From the NCBI RefSeq assembly GCF_018219455.1, contig NZ_CP056122.1, forward strand, positions 2,976,001 through 3,040,000: 64,000 nucleotides of DNA, read 5' to 3'. Under the pieces are notes generated by a model. It saw only the letters and a list, made by a program, of their open reading frames with translations, made no database searches and was not told the DNA's origin. Positions within the stretch are counted from its first letter, which is position 1, and every line of letters begins with the position of its first letter. The translations under genes and the position numbers were made by a program. This document shows, in pieces, positions 44,971 through 56,508 of this stretch. This DNA is from Moritella sp. 5. GTDB lineage: Bacteria; Pseudomonadota; Gammaproteobacteria; Enterobacterales; Moritellaceae.

Positions 44971-46143
44971 ATGGCCAACTCCTACACATCACTCAACTTT
45001 GCCCTTGGCGAAACCATCGAACTGCTGCGTGAAAGCGTGACAGCGTTCGCAAATGACGAAATAGCCCCACGCGCAGCACAAATAGATCAAGATAATCTGT
45101 TTCCAGCGGATATGTGGCAAAAGTTTGGTGACATGGGATTATTGGGTATCACCATCAGTGAAGAATATGGTGGTGTTGATATGAACTACCTTGCTCATGT
45201 CATCGCGATGCAGGAAATAAGCCGCGCATCTGCATCGGTAGGATTAAGCTATGGCGCACATTCTAATCTTTGTGTTAATCAGATATTTAGGCATGGCAAT
45301 GCCAAGCAAAAACAGAAGTACCTGCCCAAACTCATTAGCGGAGAACACGTAGGTGCATTAGCCATGACCGAACCCAATGCGGGTTCTGATGTTGTTTCAA
45401 TGAAATTAAGTGCGGTATTGGAAGGTGACAACTACATACTAAACGGCAATAAAATGTGGATCACCAACGGACCCGAAGCCAGTACTTATATCGTTTACGC
45501 AAAAACAGCACCCGAATTTAACAGCCATGGTATTACTGCTTTTATTGTTGAACGCAGTTTTGATGGGTTTAGCCAAGCGCAAAAGCTGGACAAATTAGGC
45601 ATGCGTGGTTCCAATACCTGTGAGCTTGTGTTTCAACATTGCCGTGTACCCAAAGACAATATCCTGGGCGAACTCAATAAAGGCGTACACGTATTAATGA
45701 GTGGCCTTGATTACGAACGCCTTGTGCTAACTGGCGGACCACTCGGGATCATGGATGCTTGTATGGATCTCGTCGTCCCTTATATCCACCAGCGTAAACA
45801 GTTCGGTAAAGCCATTGGTGAATTCCAACTTGTGCAAGCCAAAATTGCTGACATGTATAGCCAAATGAACGCGGCCAAATGCTATACCTATACAGTTGCA
45901 CGCGCTTGTGACAACGGCGAAGCCAGCCGTAAAGACTGTGCAGGTGTGATCTTATATTGCGCCGAATTGGCCACAAAAATGGCACTCGATACAATTCAAT
46001 TGTTAGGCGGAAATGGTTACAGCAACGAATACCCTGCAGGCCGTTTACTTCGTGATGCTAAGCTCTATGAAATTGGCGCCGGTACATCAGAAATGCGTCG
46101 TATATTGATTGGCCGGGAACTGTTTAATGAGTCAGGAGTCTAG
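44971..46143 (+). CDS. liuA: Isovaleryl-CoA dehydrogenase
   Basis: A 390-residue acyl-CoA dehydrogenase. [15 protein letters not shown] carries the catalytic Glu at the position specific to isovaleryl-CoA dehydrogenases. [14 protein letters not shown] and the C-terminal [21 protein letters not shown] are family signatures. It oxidises isovaleryl-CoA to 3-methylcrotonyl-CoA and passes electrons to ETF, encoded at 59-60.7 kb. The start at 44971 is chosen because AGGGA lies just upstream; a GTG at 44929 is in frame. It heads the liu operon. Confidence 0.92.
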   Translation: MANSYTSLNFALGETIELLRESVTAFANDEIAPRAAQIDQDNLFPADMWQKFGDMGLLGITISEEYGGVDMNYLAHVIAMQEISRASASVGLSYGAHSNLCVNQIFRHGNAKQKQKYLPKLISGEHVGALAMTEPNAGSDVVSMKLSAVLEGDNYILNGNKMWITNGPEASTYIVYAKTAPEFNSHGITAFIVERSFDGFSQAQKLDKLGMRGSNTCELVFQHCRVPKDNILGELNKGVHVLMSGLDYERLVLTGGPLGIMDACMDLVVPYIHQRKQFGKAIGEFQLVQAKIADMYSQMNAAKCYTYTVARACDNGEASRKDCAGVILYCAELATKMALDTIQLLGGNGYSNEYPAGRLLRDAKLYEIGAGTSEMRRILIGRELFNESGV

Positions 46144-46148
46144 AAAAC

Positions 46149-47756
46149 ATGGCTAGAATAGGCACAACACTCAATATCAAACACCCTATTTTTGTCGCGA
46201 AACAACAAGCCATGCTAGATCTTGTAAAACAACTAGAAATTAACCTAGAACAAATCAAACAAGGCGGTGGTGAAATAGCACAACAGCGCCATTTAGCCCG
46301 AGGTAAAATGCTTGCCCGAGAGCGTATTGATGCTTTATTAGATCCAGGTTCTCCCTTATTAGAACTAGGTCAATTTGCCGCTTGGCAGTATTATCACGAA
46401 GCGGTTCCAGCTGCGGGTGTGGTGGCCGGTATTGGGCGCGTTAATGGTATCGAATGTATGGTCATTGCCAACGATGCCACCGTCAAAGGCGGCACTTATT
46501 ATCCATTAACCGTTAAAAAGCACCTGCGCGCCCAAGAAATAGCTGAACGTTGCTGCCTACCTTGTATCTATTTAGTCGACTCTGGTGGTGCATTTTTACC
46601 CCAGCAAGATGACGTTTTCCCCGACCGCGACCACTTTGGCCGTATCTTCTTTAACCAAGCGAATATGTCCGCCAAAGGCATTCCACAAATCGCCTCTGTC
46701 ATGGGGTTATGTACCGCAGGTGGCGCTTACGTTCCCGCAATGGCAGATGAATCTATCATTGTAAAACAGCAAGGTACCATTTTCCTCGCAGGCCCTCCAT
46801 TAGTCAAAGCAGCAACTGGCGAAGAAGTCACTGCTGAAGAATTAGGTGGTGCCGATGTGCATTGTAAAACATCGGGGGTTGCCGACCATTATGCCCAAGA
46901 CGATGCCCACGCATTACAGCTGGTACGCCAAGCTATCGCCAATATCAACCATGTAAAACGCCCTGATTTAACCATTTACCCCAGTGCCCCACCGCTATAC
47001 GATAGCCATGAACTGTACGGTATTGTTGGCACCGATTTAAAAAAACAATTCGATGTTAAAGAAGTCATAGCCCGTATTGTTGATAACTCCGAACTCGATG
47101 AATTTAAAGCATGCTACGGCACAACACTGGTGTGTGGTTTTTCCCGTATTCAGGGTTACCCTGTCGGTATCATCGCCAACAACGGCATCTTATTTTCTGA
47201 ATCTGCCCAAAAAGGCGCGCATTTTATTCAACTTTGCTGCAAACGCAAGGTCCCATTAGTATTCCTGCAAAATATCACTGGGTTTATGGTCGGAAAAAAG
47301 TACGAAGCAGAAGGCATAGCAAAGCACGGTGCAAAAATGGTTGCCGCAGTAGCTTGCGCACAAGTGCCTAAGTTTACCGTCATTATTGGCGGTAGTTATG
47401 GTGCCGGTAATTATGGTATGTGTGGCCGTGCTTACGACCCCACCTTGTTATGGATATGGCCGAATGCCAGAATTTCAGTGATGGGCGGAGAGCAAGCTGC
47501 AAGCGTACTCAGTCAAATAAAAAAAGACGGGTTAGCACGTAATAATAAAATCATGACAGATGACGAAGAAACTAAATTTAAAGCCCCTATTATTGAACAA
47601 TATGAAACCCAGGGTGACCCTTATTATGCCAGCGCACGACTGTGGGATGACGGCATTATCGACCCTTTACAAACGAGGCAAGTACTCGGATTAGCGATAT
47701 CAGCCGCACTTAATGCACCGATTAAAGATACCCAGTTTGGTATTTTTAGAATGTAG
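46149..47756 (+). CDS. liuB: 3-methylcrotonyl-CoA carboxylase, carboxyltransferase (beta) subunit
   Basis: A 535-residue carboxyltransferase of the biotin-dependent acyl-CoA carboxylase family. [39 protein letters not shown] and [18 protein letters not shown] are typical of MCC beta. With the LiuD-like protein it carboxylates 3-methylcrotonyl-CoA to 3-methylglutaconyl-CoA. It starts 5 bases after liuA; AGGAG precedes the ATG. Confidence 0.93.
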   Translation: MARIGTTLNIKHPIFVAKQQAMLDLVKQLEINLEQIKQGGGEIAQQRHLARGKMLARERIDALLDPGSPLLELGQFAAWQYYHEAVPAAGVVAGIGRVNGIECMVIANDATVKGGTYYPLTVKKHLRAQEIAERCCLPCIYLVDSGGAFLPQQDDVFPDRDHFGRIFFNQANMSAKGIPQIASVMGLCTAGGAYVPAMADESIIVKQQGTIFLAGPPLVKAATGEEVTAEELGGADVHCKTSGVADHYAQDDAHALQLVRQAIANINHVKRPDLTIYPSAPPLYDSHELYGIVGTDLKKQFDVKEVIARIVDNSELDEFKACYGTTLVCGFSRIQGYPVGIIANNGILFSESAQKGAHFIQLCCKRKVPLVFLQNITGFMVGKKYEAEGIAKHGAKMVAAVACAQVPKFTVIIGGSYGAGNYGMCGRAYDPTLLWIWPNARISVMGGEQAASVLSQIKKDGLARNNKIMTDDEETKFKAPIIEQYETQGDPYYASARLWDDGIIDPLQTRQVLGLAISAALNAPIKDTQFGIFRM

Positions 47757-47815
47757 TTTTGTCTATCTCAATTTATATGTCCAAACTACTTCAAGGTGCA
47801 CAATCACAAATCAAA

Positions 47816-47851
47816 TATCACTATCACTATCACTATCACTATCACTATCAC
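47816..47851. repeat. Hexanucleotide microsatellite (TATCAC)6
   Basis: Six perfect copies of TATCAC lie in the 110-base gap between liuB and liuC, 15 bases before the liuC start codon and just ahead of its AGGA ribosome site. Confidence 0.95.
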
Positions 47852-47866
47852 AGCTAGGATCATTGA

Positions 47867-48682
47867 ATGACAAAGAATTCAGACCAACTCAATATCATCA
47901 ATGCAGAGCACTTACATACGGCGATTGATCATCAGGGTGTTGCAACTATCACCCTCACTCGTACCAAGGTACGCAACGCATTTAGTGCCGACACAATCAA
48001 TCACCTGCTTACCACCTTAGCTGTGTTAAAACATGATCCTGCTGTGAAAATATTGATATTACGCGCCCAAGGCGAACACTTTTCTGCTGGGGCGGATATA
48101 AAGTGGATGAAAGATATTGCCAAACTCGGCTATCAAGACAATCTATCCGATGCGGTACAATTAGCAAAGTTAATGGATAAGCTGAATCAATTCCCTAAAC
48201 CAACCATAGCGCTAGTACAAGGCGCTTGCTTTGGAGGCGCAATCGGACTTGTCGCCTGTTGTGACATAGCCCTCGCGACAACCACCGCCAAATTTTGCTT
48301 AAGTGAAGTAAAAATTGGTCTTATCCCAGCGGTAATCAGCCCTTACGTTGTTACCGCGATTGGACCTCGGCAAGCACGGCGATATTGTTTAACAGGTGAA
48401 GTGTTTAGCGCAGAGCAAGGGCTAGAGTATGGTCTAATCCATCAAATAGATGATGATTTAGACACACTGTCCACGCCCTTTATCAACGCTTTACTCAATA
48501 ACAGTCCCGCAGCAATGCAAGCAGCTAAAGCACTCATTAATGACATTACCAACCATGTTATCAATGACACATTAATTGCCGACACAAGTCAGCGTATTGC
48601 CGCAATTCGGGTATCAAACGAAGCTCAGGAAGGACTCGATGCATTTATGAATAAGCGTAAGCCCGACTGGAGCAAGGAATAA
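47867..48682 (+). CDS. liuC: Methylglutaconyl-CoA hydratase (enoyl-CoA hydratase family)
   Basis: A 271-residue crotonase. HFSAGADIKWMKD forms the first oxyanion-hole loop and ACFGGAIGLVACCDIALA the second; FCLSEVKIGLIPAVISPYV is typical of methylglutaconyl-CoA hydratases. It hydrates 3-methylglutaconyl-CoA to HMG-CoA. AGGA lies seven bases before the ATG. The hexamer repeat just upstream may affect its expression. Confidence 0.9.
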   Translation: MTKNSDQLNIINAEHLHTAIDHQGVATITLTRTKVRNAFSADTINHLLTTLAVLKHDPAVKILILRAQGEHFSAGADIKWMKDIAKLGYQDNLSDAVQLAKLMDKLNQFPKPTIALVQGACFGGAIGLVACCDIALATTTAKFCLSEVKIGLIPAVISPYVVTAIGPRQARRYCLTGEVFSAEQGLEYGLIHQIDDDLDTLSTPFINALLNNSPAAMQAAKALINDITNHVINDTLIADTSQRIAAIRVSNEAQEGLDAFMNKRKPDWSKE

Positions 48683-48687
48683 CGTCT

Positions 48688-50847
48688 ATGTCGCATCATG
48701 CGTTCGCGAATAAGCCCAAGCCATTTACCAAGATCCTCATCGCTAATCGCGGTGAAATAGCCTGCCGAATCATAAAAACAGCGCAGCGACTTGGTATTCA
48801 GTGTGTCGCCATTTATTCCGCTGCTGACACAAATGCACGTCACGTTAGCATGGCTGATGAAGCATTTTATGTAGGGCCTGCACCAGCAACAGAATCTTAC
48901 CTTAATTGCGCGCGAATTTTAGAAATAGCAGCAGAGTCCGATGTTCAAGCCATTCACCCTGGTTATGGTTTCTTATCCGAAAACGCAGACTTTGCCCAAG
49001 CATGTACGCTACAAGGGTTAATCTTCATTGGGCCAAGTGTAGATGCGATAACAGCAATGGGCAGTAAAGGCGCTGCGAAGACCATCATGGCAACAGCGCA
49101 TGTTCCTCTGGTCCCGGGTTACCATGGTCATTGCCAAGACGAACTAACGTTAAAAAATAACTCACAACAGATCGGCTATCCACAGTTACTTAAAGCCGTA
49201 TATGGCGGTGGTGGTAAAGGAATGCGTATCATCAATCACGCCAGTGAATTTACTTATGCTCTCGCCGCAACTAAACGAGAGTCAATGGCCAGTTTTGGCA
49301 ATGACGACATGCTAATAGAGCGCTATTTAACTAAGACTCGCCATGTCGAAATCCAGATTTTCAGTGACCATCATGGTAACTGCATTTACCTATCTCAACG
49401 TGATTGCTCAATTCAACGCCGTCATCAAAAAATATTAGAAGAAGCCCCTGCCCCCGCATTACCACTCACCACTCAAATTGCCATGGGGAAAGCTGCCGTT
49501 GCCGCCGCAAAAGCCATTAATTATCATGGGGCGGGTACGGTGGAATTCTTATATGATGAACAAGAGCAGTTCTATTTCATGGAGATGAATACCCGTTTAC
49601 AAGTTGAACATCCCATTACCGAAATGATAACAGGACTGGATTTAGTCGAATGGCAACTGCATATTGCCAACGGTGCACCATTACCCATAAACCAAAATCA
49701 AGTACACATTAATGGCCATGCGATTGAAGTCCGTATTTACGCAGAAGATCCTGATAAGGATTTTATGCCCGCCAGTGGGAATATTGAATTTTTGAGTCAA
49801 CCAGTAGCATCCAAGCACGTGCGTATTGATACTGGTGTTGTCCAAGGGGATGAGATTAGCCCATATTATGATCCCATGATCGCCAAATTAATTGTCTGGG
49901 ATCATAACCGTGACCTTGCCCTGCAGCGACTACAAGCCGCATTGGCTGATTATAAGATTGCCGGCATTAAAACCAACATCGGTTTTTTAACTCAGTTAAT
50001 ACAGGTACCGGCGCTGCAAGCAGCAAGTCTCAATACTGACTTTATTACCACCCATGCAGAGGCCTTAAAACCTAAAGCAGTTAGTCTTAATTATGTCTTA
50101 ATCTTGGCGGGACTCGCATTACAGTTAAATCTAGAATCACAACACGTTACGACTGATACTATAACCAGTAATACCGTAATGCATAATATAAACAATGATA
50201 TACATTCCCCTTGGTCTCAAACAACGAGTTGGCGTTTAAATCAACCCGCAATCAAAAAATTTACACTGACAACGACCAATAACGACAACCATCATTACAC
50301 ACTCACACTGATAAAGTTAGCGCAGGATTTTCAAGTAACAGTTAATAGCTGTAAACAACATATTCAAAACGAAAGCCAGAAAAAAAATCAAGTGTGTTCA
50401 GATAGCCTTGTGAGTGGTCAGCTTAATCGCAATGAACTCACCGCGTGTATCGATGGCCATAAAATTAAAGCAACGATTGTTATATCGCCATTACACATCA
50501 CTGTTTTTTATGCGGGTAGTAACACTGTGCTATTACGCCAATCTCTAATGCAATCCACAGTGCAAAACAAGGCCTTACGATCTAGTATTGAAGATGAACT
50601 CGAAACAAAGATAACCGCACCAATGAATGGCGTTATTGTCAGTGTACTTTGCCAACCCGACCAAATCGTCGAGGCGGGTGAACCTTTAGTCGTGATGGAA
50701 GCGATGAAGATGGAGTGCAATATCAATGCACCCGTAGCTGGCACAGTAACAACCGTGTTTTATCAAGATGGCGACATGGTCAAAGATGGTGCTCAATTAA
50801 TACAATTAACTCCATCCCTGACACTTGATAACAAGGAACAAGCGTAA
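48688..50847 (+). CDS. liuD: 3-methylcrotonyl-CoA carboxylase, biotin-containing (alpha) subunit
   Basis: A 719-residue protein with a biotin carboxylase domain ([45 protein letters not shown]), a middle BT-type linker and a C-terminal biotinyl domain with the biotin lysine in VMEAMKMEC. Length is slightly above the usual ~660 because of a low-complexity linker near residues 490-530. AAGGA precedes the ATG; it follows liuC by 5 bases. Confidence 0.93.
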   Translation: MSHHAFANKPKPFTKILIANRGEIACRIIKTAQRLGIQCVAIYSAADTNARHVSMADEAFYVGPAPATESYLNCARILEIAAESDVQAIHPGYGFLSENADFAQACTLQGLIFIGPSVDAITAMGSKGAAKTIMATAHVPLVPGYHGHCQDELTLKNNSQQIGYPQLLKAVYGGGGKGMRIINHASEFTYALAATKRESMASFGNDDMLIERYLTKTRHVEIQIFSDHHGNCIYLSQRDCSIQRRHQKILEEAPAPALPLTTQIAMGKAAVAAAKAINYHGAGTVEFLYDEQEQFYFMEMNTRLQVEHPITEMITGLDLVEWQLHIANGAPLPINQNQVHINGHAIEVRIYAEDPDKDFMPASGNIEFLSQPVASKHVRIDTGVVQGDEISPYYDPMIAKLIVWDHNRDLALQRLQAALADYKIAGIKTNIGFLTQLIQVPALQAASLNTDFITTHAEALKPKAVSLNYVLILAGLALQLNLESQHVTTDTITSNTVMHNINNDIHSPWSQTTSWRLNQPAIKKFTLTTTNNDNHHYTLTLIKLAQDFQVTVNSCKQHIQNESQKKNQVCSDSLVSGQLNRNELTACIDGHKIKATIVISPLHITVFYAGSNTVLLRQSLMQSTVQNKALRSSIEDELETKITAPMNGVIVSVLCQPDQIVEAGEPLVVMEAMKMECNINAPVAGTVTTVFYQDGDMVKDGAQLIQLTPSLTLDNKEQA

Positions 50848-51815
50848 TGACGTCGCGACTCTCTGATAACCAGAACCAGCGCTCTAACCAAGCGTATCTA
50901 CTGCCCGAAACAGTTAAAATTGTCGAAGTAGGCCCCCGGGACGGGCTACAAAATGAAATAGAAATAAGCCTAAATGATAAGATCTCGCTGGTGAATATTC
51001 TTAGCCATACCGGTTTGAGCATGATCGAATCAGGTAGCTTCGTCTCTCCCAAATGGGTGCCCCAGATGGCAAATAGTGGCGAGCTATTTAAACGTATAAA
51101 GCGCACTAATGGTGTTACTTATTCTGCGTTAACGCCCAATTTAATTGGTTTAAATGCTGCTATAGCTGCGAATGTCGATGAAGTGGCAATATTTGGTTCT
51201 GCGTCTGAAAGCTTTAGCCGCAAAAATATTAACTGCTCTATTAACGAATCGCTGCGTCAATTTGAGCCAGTTGTAACACAAGCGCTAGCGACAGGCTTAC
51301 CCGTACGTGGTTACATATCTTGCACACTAGGCTGCCCCTATGAAGGCTACATCAGCGTTAACAAAGTCGCAAAAGTAGCTCAACAGTTACACGACATGGG
51401 CTGTTATCAAATTAGCCTTGGGGATACTGTTGGTGTTGGCACACCCGAAGCGGTAAAAACCATGATCAACGCCGTCGCTCAGCACGTTCCCATCACTAAA
51501 TTAGCTGTACATTTCCATGATACTTATGGCCAAGCGTTAGCCAATATTTATGCCGCATTACAATTAGGCATTCGTGTTATCGACAGTGCAGTAGCAGGTT
51601 TAGGTGGTTGCCCTTATGCCCGTGGCGCGTCAGGTAATGTCGCCACCGAAGATGTGGTTTATATGCTTAATGGCTTAGGGATTGAATCTGGTGTTAATCT
51701 CAATGAATTAATTACTGCGGGTAACTTTATTTGCCAACGTTTAAATCGTCCCAATGGCTCTAAAGTCGCCTTAGCCTACCCAACCGCACAAGCGCGATTT
51801 CAATCATTAATATGA
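50847..51815 (+). CDS. liuE: Hydroxymethylglutaryl-CoA lyase
   Basis: A 322-residue TIM-barrel lyase. [12 protein letters not shown] contains the metal and catalytic Asp/Arg, and [17 protein letters not shown] carries the signature cysteine loop. It splits HMG-CoA to acetoacetate and acetyl-CoA. Its ATG overlaps the liuD stop (TAATG), showing tight coupling. Confidence 0.94.
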   Translation: MTSRLSDNQNQRSNQAYLLPETVKIVEVGPRDGLQNEIEISLNDKISLVNILSHTGLSMIESGSFVSPKWVPQMANSGELFKRIKRTNGVTYSALTPNLIGLNAAIAANVDEVAIFGSASESFSRKNINCSINESLRQFEPVVTQALATGLPVRGYISCTLGCPYEGYISVNKVAKVAQQLHDMGCYQISLGDTVGVGTPEAVKTMINAVAQHVPITKLAVHFHDTYGQALANIYAALQLGIRVIDSAVAGLGGCPYARGASGNVATEDVVYMLNGLGIESGVNLNELITAGNFICQRLNRPNGSKVALAYPTAQARFQSLI

Positions 51816-51822
51816 GGTTGTA

Positions 51823-53919
51823 ATGACAGTAGAGACCGCAGTACCAATCTGGACACCGAGCCAAGCGCGCATTGATGGTAGTAACATTAACCATTATTTG
51901 CGATTTTTGCGTGATGAATACAGCCTTACTTTTGCACACTATCAGCAATTACATCAGTGGAGCATTAATAATACGGCTATATTTTGGCGCTCATTAGTTA
52001 CTTTTTTTAAATTCAAAGGTGACTTTAACCTTAATCGTATCTTTGTTTACGATGACTGCTTTTACCGCTGCCAATGGTTTCCAGATTCAACATTAAACTT
52101 TGCAGAGAACCTGCTATTCCCCAATAATATTTCAGCCTATAAAAACGAGAAATATAACGAAGACAAGTTAGCCATAATCAGCCACGGTGAAGATGGTCGA
52201 CGCACCCAACTTAGCTATAAACAGCTACGAAATGAAGTCACTCGTATTGCCGCCGCGATGCGTGAGCTAGGGATTGTAAAAGGCGATCGTGTTGCTGGTT
52301 TATTACCCAACAGCAGCGAAGCGATTATTGCAATGTTAGCCACAACCAGTATTGGCGCAATCTGGTCATCTTGCTCGCCTGATTTTGGTTTCCAAGGCGT
52401 AATGGACCGATTTAATCAAATCCAGCCAAAATTATTATTCGCATGTAACGGCTATTGTTATGCCGGAAAGCAAATTAATATCATGGATAAAGTGTCAGCC
52501 ATTGCCAACGCCTTACCCGAATTAAATGAACTCGTCATTGTATCTTATTTAAAAACAACACCGACACCAACACAAAACGCGTATTCAAAAAAACTTGATG
52601 CACCTATCCGTGATAAGTCCTCACAATGTGACTGGCGGTATTTTAGTGCCGTAATTCCACGCTCTTTAACATTCGAGTCGGTTAATTTTTCAGACCCGCT
52701 GTATATTTTATACTCTTCAGGCACGACAGGCATGCCAAAATGTATTGTACACAGTGTTGGCGGCACATTGCTGCAGCATGTAAAAGAACTCGCCTTACAT
52801 ACCGATGTTAAGGTAGATGACCGCATTTTTTATTACACAACATGTGGCTGGATGATGTGGAATTGGTTGGTGAGCAGTTTATCTCAGGGCGCAACCTTGG
52901 TGTTATTTGACGGCTCACCATTTTATCCACATCAGCAGGTACTTTTTGAACTGGCTGATACAGAAAAAGTATCCATTTTTGGTGCCAGCGCCAAGTATTA
53001 TTCAGCCTGTGATAAAGCCTTATTACATCCAGCGCAAGACTATAACCTCAGTCATTTAAAAACCTTGCTATCAACTGGATCCCCCTTGTCACACGAAAGC
53101 TTTGATTATATTTATCAATATATTAAACAAGATATTTGTGTTTCAAGTATCAGTGGTGGCACCGATATAATTTCTTGCTTCACACTGGGCATGCCAACCT
53201 TGCCTGTGTATCGCGGTGAACTGCAGTGCTTAGGGTTAGGTATGGACGTGACCTTTATGCATAATGAAGGGTCAAAACACAATACTGAAGGTAAAGGGGA
53301 ACTAGTTTGTCGCCAGCCCTTCCCTTCGATGCCTACGGGTTTTTGGCAAGACCCTTATGGTCGTAAATATCATAACGCTTACTTTACCCACTTTGATAAC
53401 ATCTGGGCACAGGGTGATTATGGCGAATTGGTGAAACATCACATCGGTGCTTGGCATACCGAAAATGACATACCGCAAGATATACATATTAACCAAGTCG
53501 GTGTGATCATCCATGGTCGATCCGATGCGGTATTAAACCCCGGAGGGGTACGTATTGGCACCGCAGAAATATACCGACAGGTAGAAAAGCTTGCAGCGAT
53601 ACAAGAGTCAATTGCAATTGCACAGCAGTGGCATGATGACGTACGCGTGATCTTGTTTGTACGTTTATCAAAAAATGTCATATTAGATACACTATTAACT
53701 ATGCAAATCAAAAATATAATTCGAACCAATACCAGTCCAAGACATGTCCCGGCTAAAATCATCGCGGTGGCTGATATACCCAAAACCATCAGTGGTAAGA
53801 TTGTCGAACTGGCCGTGCGTAATGTAATACACGGTATTGCAGTAACGAATAAAGATGCCCTCGCTAACCCTGAGGCCTTAGCCTTATTTGCTGATTTACC
53901 TGAACTACAATGTGAGTAA
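51823..53919 (+). CDS. Acetoacetyl-CoA synthetase
   Basis: A 698-residue ANL enzyme. The P-loop LYSSGTTGMPKCIVHS, the TTCGWMMWNW segment typical of acetoacetyl-CoA synthetases, and the C-terminal IPKTISGKIVELAVRN with the acetylation-prone Lys are clear. It activates acetoacetate made by HMG-CoA lyase with ATP, replacing the CoA-transferase pair found in some liu operons. GAGGT lies before the ATG; it starts 7 bases after liuE. Confidence 0.92.
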   Translation: MTVETAVPIWTPSQARIDGSNINHYLRFLRDEYSLTFAHYQQLHQWSINNTAIFWRSLVTFFKFKGDFNLNRIFVYDDCFYRCQWFPDSTLNFAENLLFPNNISAYKNEKYNEDKLAIISHGEDGRRTQLSYKQLRNEVTRIAAAMRELGIVKGDRVAGLLPNSSEAIIAMLATTSIGAIWSSCSPDFGFQGVMDRFNQIQPKLLFACNGYCYAGKQINIMDKVSAIANALPELNELVIVSYLKTTPTPTQNAYSKKLDAPIRDKSSQCDWRYFSAVIPRSLTFESVNFSDPLYILYSSGTTGMPKCIVHSVGGTLLQHVKELALHTDVKVDDRIFYYTTCGWMMWNWLVSSLSQGATLVLFDGSPFYPHQQVLFELADTEKVSIFGASAKYYSACDKALLHPAQDYNLSHLKTLLSTGSPLSHESFDYIYQYIKQDICVSSISGGTDIISCFTLGMPTLPVYRGELQCLGLGMDVTFMHNEGSKHNTEGKGELVCRQPFPSMPTGFWQDPYGRKYHNAYFTHFDNIWAQGDYGELVKHHIGAWHTENDIPQDIHINQVGVIIHGRSDAVLNPGGVRIGTAEIYRQVEKLAAIQESIAIAQQWHDDVRVILFVRLSKNVILDTLLTMQIKNIIRTNTSPRHVPAKIIAVADIPKTISGKIVELAVRNVIHGIAVTNKDALANPEALALFADLPELQCE

Positions 53920-54017
53920 TGGTCATTGTATATCCCCTTTAATGCTACAACTTGTGCATCGTATATTAGCAATGTACGATGTGACTAATTATAAGGAACA
54001 GCGTTAAGGAAGCTAAG

Positions 54018-54893
54018 TTGTCTTCAATTATTATTAAACCATTTTTCCATAAAGATACTTGTACGATAAGTTACATTATTTATGATTTGAATAGCGCTAA
54101 GGCTGCAATCATTGATAGTGCTATCGATTATGAAAACAACGCTGGTAAGGTTGCTTTTTATTTTGCAGATGCTCAAATTGAGTTTGTACAACACCACAAA
54201 CTAGAAGTTGAATGGATATTAGAAACGCACGCCCATGCAGATCACTTATCAGCCGCACATTATTTAAGATCCAAGCTTGGTGGTAAAATCGCTATTGGTA
54301 AGTACATTACGCAAGCACAGCGTATTTTTAAGGATATCTTTGCCTTGAGTGACAGTGAAATATCTGTATCGGGTGCCGAGTTTGATCTACTGCTTAGCCA
54401 CAATGACAAGCTTTATATTGGTGACACTGTTATCAAGGTTATTGAAACACCTGGACACACAAAGGACAGCGTAACTTATCTCGTCGAAGACAATGCATTC
54501 ATTGGAGATACGTTATTCATGCCAGATAGCGGCTCAGCACGTTGTGACTTCCCTGGCGGTGCTGCGACCGAATTATATCAGAGCATAATGCAACTCTACG
54601 CACTCCCAGACAATACCAAGCTATGGATGTGCCATGATTACCAACCAAACGGTAGAAAACTACAATACCAAACGACCGTTGCTGAAAGCAAAAAGTCGAA
54701 TATACATATTCGTAATGATGTCAGCCATGACTGCTTTGTTGCAACAAGACAAACGCGTGATAAAACCTTAGCAGTGCCAAGGCTCTTGTACTCTGCATTG
54801 CAAGTCAATATTAAAGCAGGAGAACTGCCGCAAGCAAATAATCGCAATCAAGTGCTTTTAAAAGAGCCGATTCACGCACTAAAAATTGATTAA
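54018..54893 (+). CDS. MBL-fold hydrolase, persulfide dioxygenase/glyoxalase II-like
   Basis: A 291-residue metallo-beta-lactamase-fold protein. HAHADH (71-76) plus His147 in TPGHTKDS, FIGDTLF and MCHDYQP give the full metal site. GSARCDFPGG is typical of ETHE1/Blh-type persulfide dioxygenases, which oxidise glutathione persulfide. There is no rhodanese domain. The start is TTG with AAGGA nine bases upstream. It is last on this strand and 98 bases beyond the acetoacetyl-CoA synthetase, so it may be co-transcribed. Confidence 0.8.
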   Translation: MSSIIIKPFFHKDTCTISYIIYDLNSAKAAIIDSAIDYENNAGKVAFYFADAQIEFVQHHKLEVEWILETHAHADHLSAAHYLRSKLGGKIAIGKYITQAQRIFKDIFALSDSEISVSGAEFDLLLSHNDKLYIGDTVIKVIETPGHTKDSVTYLVEDNAFIGDTLFMPDSGSARCDFPGGAATELYQSIMQLYALPDNTKLWMCHDYQPNGRKLQYQTTVAESKKSNIHIRNDVSHDCFVATRQTRDKTLAVPRLLYSALQVNIKAGELPQANNRNQVLLKEPIHALKID

Positions 54894-54913
54894 CTATGAA
54901 TGAAAAAATAAAT

Positions 54914-54934
54914 AGGGTGCAAATTATGCACCCT
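54914..54934. terminator. Hairpin terminator between MBL hydrolase and catalase genes
   Basis: AGGGTGCA (54914-54921) pairs with TGCACCCT (54927-54934). The T-rich tail is on the minus strand, so it mainly ends the catalase transcript. Confidence 0.75.
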
Positions 54935-54997
54935 GCTACTTCTAAGCATAAGTTCTCATCATTACTTCTAACTATGCGCTTATTACTAATCTAAATC

Positions 54998-56449
54998 CTA
55001 GTTTTGATATTTACTCACATCAATGCCCAATAATTTGGCAATGCCGTGACCATAATCGGGATCGGCTTTAAAGCAATGTCTTAAATGTCTGATTTGAATT
55101 TCCTCTGGTACACCACCTAAGTTACGCGCCGTATTATCAAACAAAATAGCTTGTTTTTCTGGCGTCATAAGTCGGAACAAATCACCTGGTTGACTAAAGT
55201 AATCATCATCTTCGCGATGGTCCCAGTGCGCAGCGGCACCATCTAAGCTTAACGGAGGCTCAGAGAAGTCAGGTTGTTCAGCCCATTCACCTTGATCGTT
55301 TGGCTCATAACCTAGCGTACCGCCATAGTTACCATCAACACGCATAGCGCCATCTCGGTGATAACTGTGTACAGGGCAGCGCGGCGCATTAACCGGAATA
55401 CTGTGGTGATTAACCCCTAAACGGTAACGTTGTGCATCGCCATACGAGAACAGACGACCTTGTAACATTTTATCTGGTGAAAAACTGATACCCGGTACTA
55501 CGCTTGCTGGATTAAAAGCGGATTGCTCCACTTCAGCAAAGAAGTTTTCAGGATTACGGTTTAGCTCGAACTCACCCACTTCAATCAGTGGATAGTCGCT
55601 ATGTGGCCAGATTTTAGTAAGATCAAACGGGTTATAAGGCACTTTAGATGCGTCGTCTTCTGGCATGATTTGCACTTGCAGCGTCCACTTAGGGAAGTCG
55701 CTATTATCAATGCTTTCTAACAAATCTCGGTGATGACTTTCTCGGTCTTTACCGATCAATACTTCTGATTCTGCATCCGATAAGTTTTTAATACCCTGCT
55801 GTGATTTGAAATGGAATTTGACCCAGAAACGTTCATTATCACTGTTGATAAAGCTAAACGTGTGACTACCAAATCCGTGCATATGTCGATACGTTGCCGG
55901 AATACCACGATCACTCATTACTATTGTGATTTGATGCAACGCTTCAGGTAATGATGTCCAGAAATCCCAGTTGTTTTTTGCACTGCGCATATTCGTTCTA
56001 GGATCGCGCTTTACTGCATGATTTAGATCGGGAAATTTAAGCGGATCACGCAAGAAAAACACCGGTGTATTGTTACCGACGAGATCCCAGTTGCCTTCTT
56101 CTGTATAGAACTTCATTGCAAAACCACGAATATCACGCTCGGCATCTGCGGCTCCACGCTCACCTGCAACTGTAGTAAACCGTGTAAACATCTCTGTTTT
56201 TTTACCAATTGCCGAGAAAATTTTCGCTTTGGTAAATCGAGTAATATCATGCGTAACGGTAAACGTACCATAAGCACCAGAGCCTTTGGCATGCATACGA
56301 CGTTCAGGGATCACCTCTCGATCAAAGTGTGCGAGTTTTTCCAGAAACCACACATCCTGTAGCAGTTGAGGCCCTCTTTTACCCGCGGTTTGGACATTCT
56401 GATTATGCGCAACAGGGCAACCTGCTGCAGTCGTTAATTTCTTGCTCAT
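54998..56449 (-). CDS. katA: Monofunctional haem catalase
   Basis: A 483-residue small-subunit catalase. The active His53 lies in [12 protein letters not shown], the distal Asn in VGNNTPVFF, and the proximal haem Tyr in [14 protein letters not shown]. It disproportionates hydrogen peroxide. There is no signal peptide, so it is cytoplasmic. The start at 56449 has AGGA seven bases upstream; a GTG one codon earlier is in frame. It is monocistronic. Confidence 0.95.
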   Translation of the reverse strand: MSKKLTTAAGCPVAHNQNVQTAGKRGPQLLQDVWFLEKLAHFDREVIPERRMHAKGSGAYGTFTVTHDITRFTKAKIFSAIGKKTEMFTRFTTVAGERGAADAERDIRGFAMKFYTEEGNWDLVGNNTPVFFLRDPLKFPDLNHAVKRDPRTNMRSAKNNWDFWTSLPEALHQITIVMSDRGIPATYRHMHGFGSHTFSFINSDNERFWVKFHFKSQQGIKNLSDAESEVLIGKDRESHHRDLLESIDNSDFPKWTLQVQIMPEDDASKVPYNPFDLTKIWPHSDYPLIEVGEFELNRNPENFFAEVEQSAFNPASVVPGISFSPDKMLQGRLFSYGDAQRYRLGVNHHSIPVNAPRCPVHSYHRDGAMRVDGNYGGTLGYEPNDQGEWAEQPDFSEPPLSLDGAAAHWDHREDDDYFSQPGDLFRLMTPEKQAILFDNTARNLGGVPEEIQIRHLRHCFKADPDYGHGIAKLLGIDVSKYQN

Positions 56450-56508
56450 CACTAATTCCTTCTATATGTTATTTATTATTTTTACTTACATTGCTTGTAA
56501 CGCTTTAA

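Noticed and set aside
47816-47851. Short tandem repeat considered as a CRISPR remnant.
   Set aside because: Units are 6 bases without spacers; it is a microsatellite.
53439-53972. 177-codon minus-strand open frame.
   Set aside because: It lies opposite the acetoacetyl-CoA synthetase gene, has no ribosome site and its product looks like an antisense shadow.
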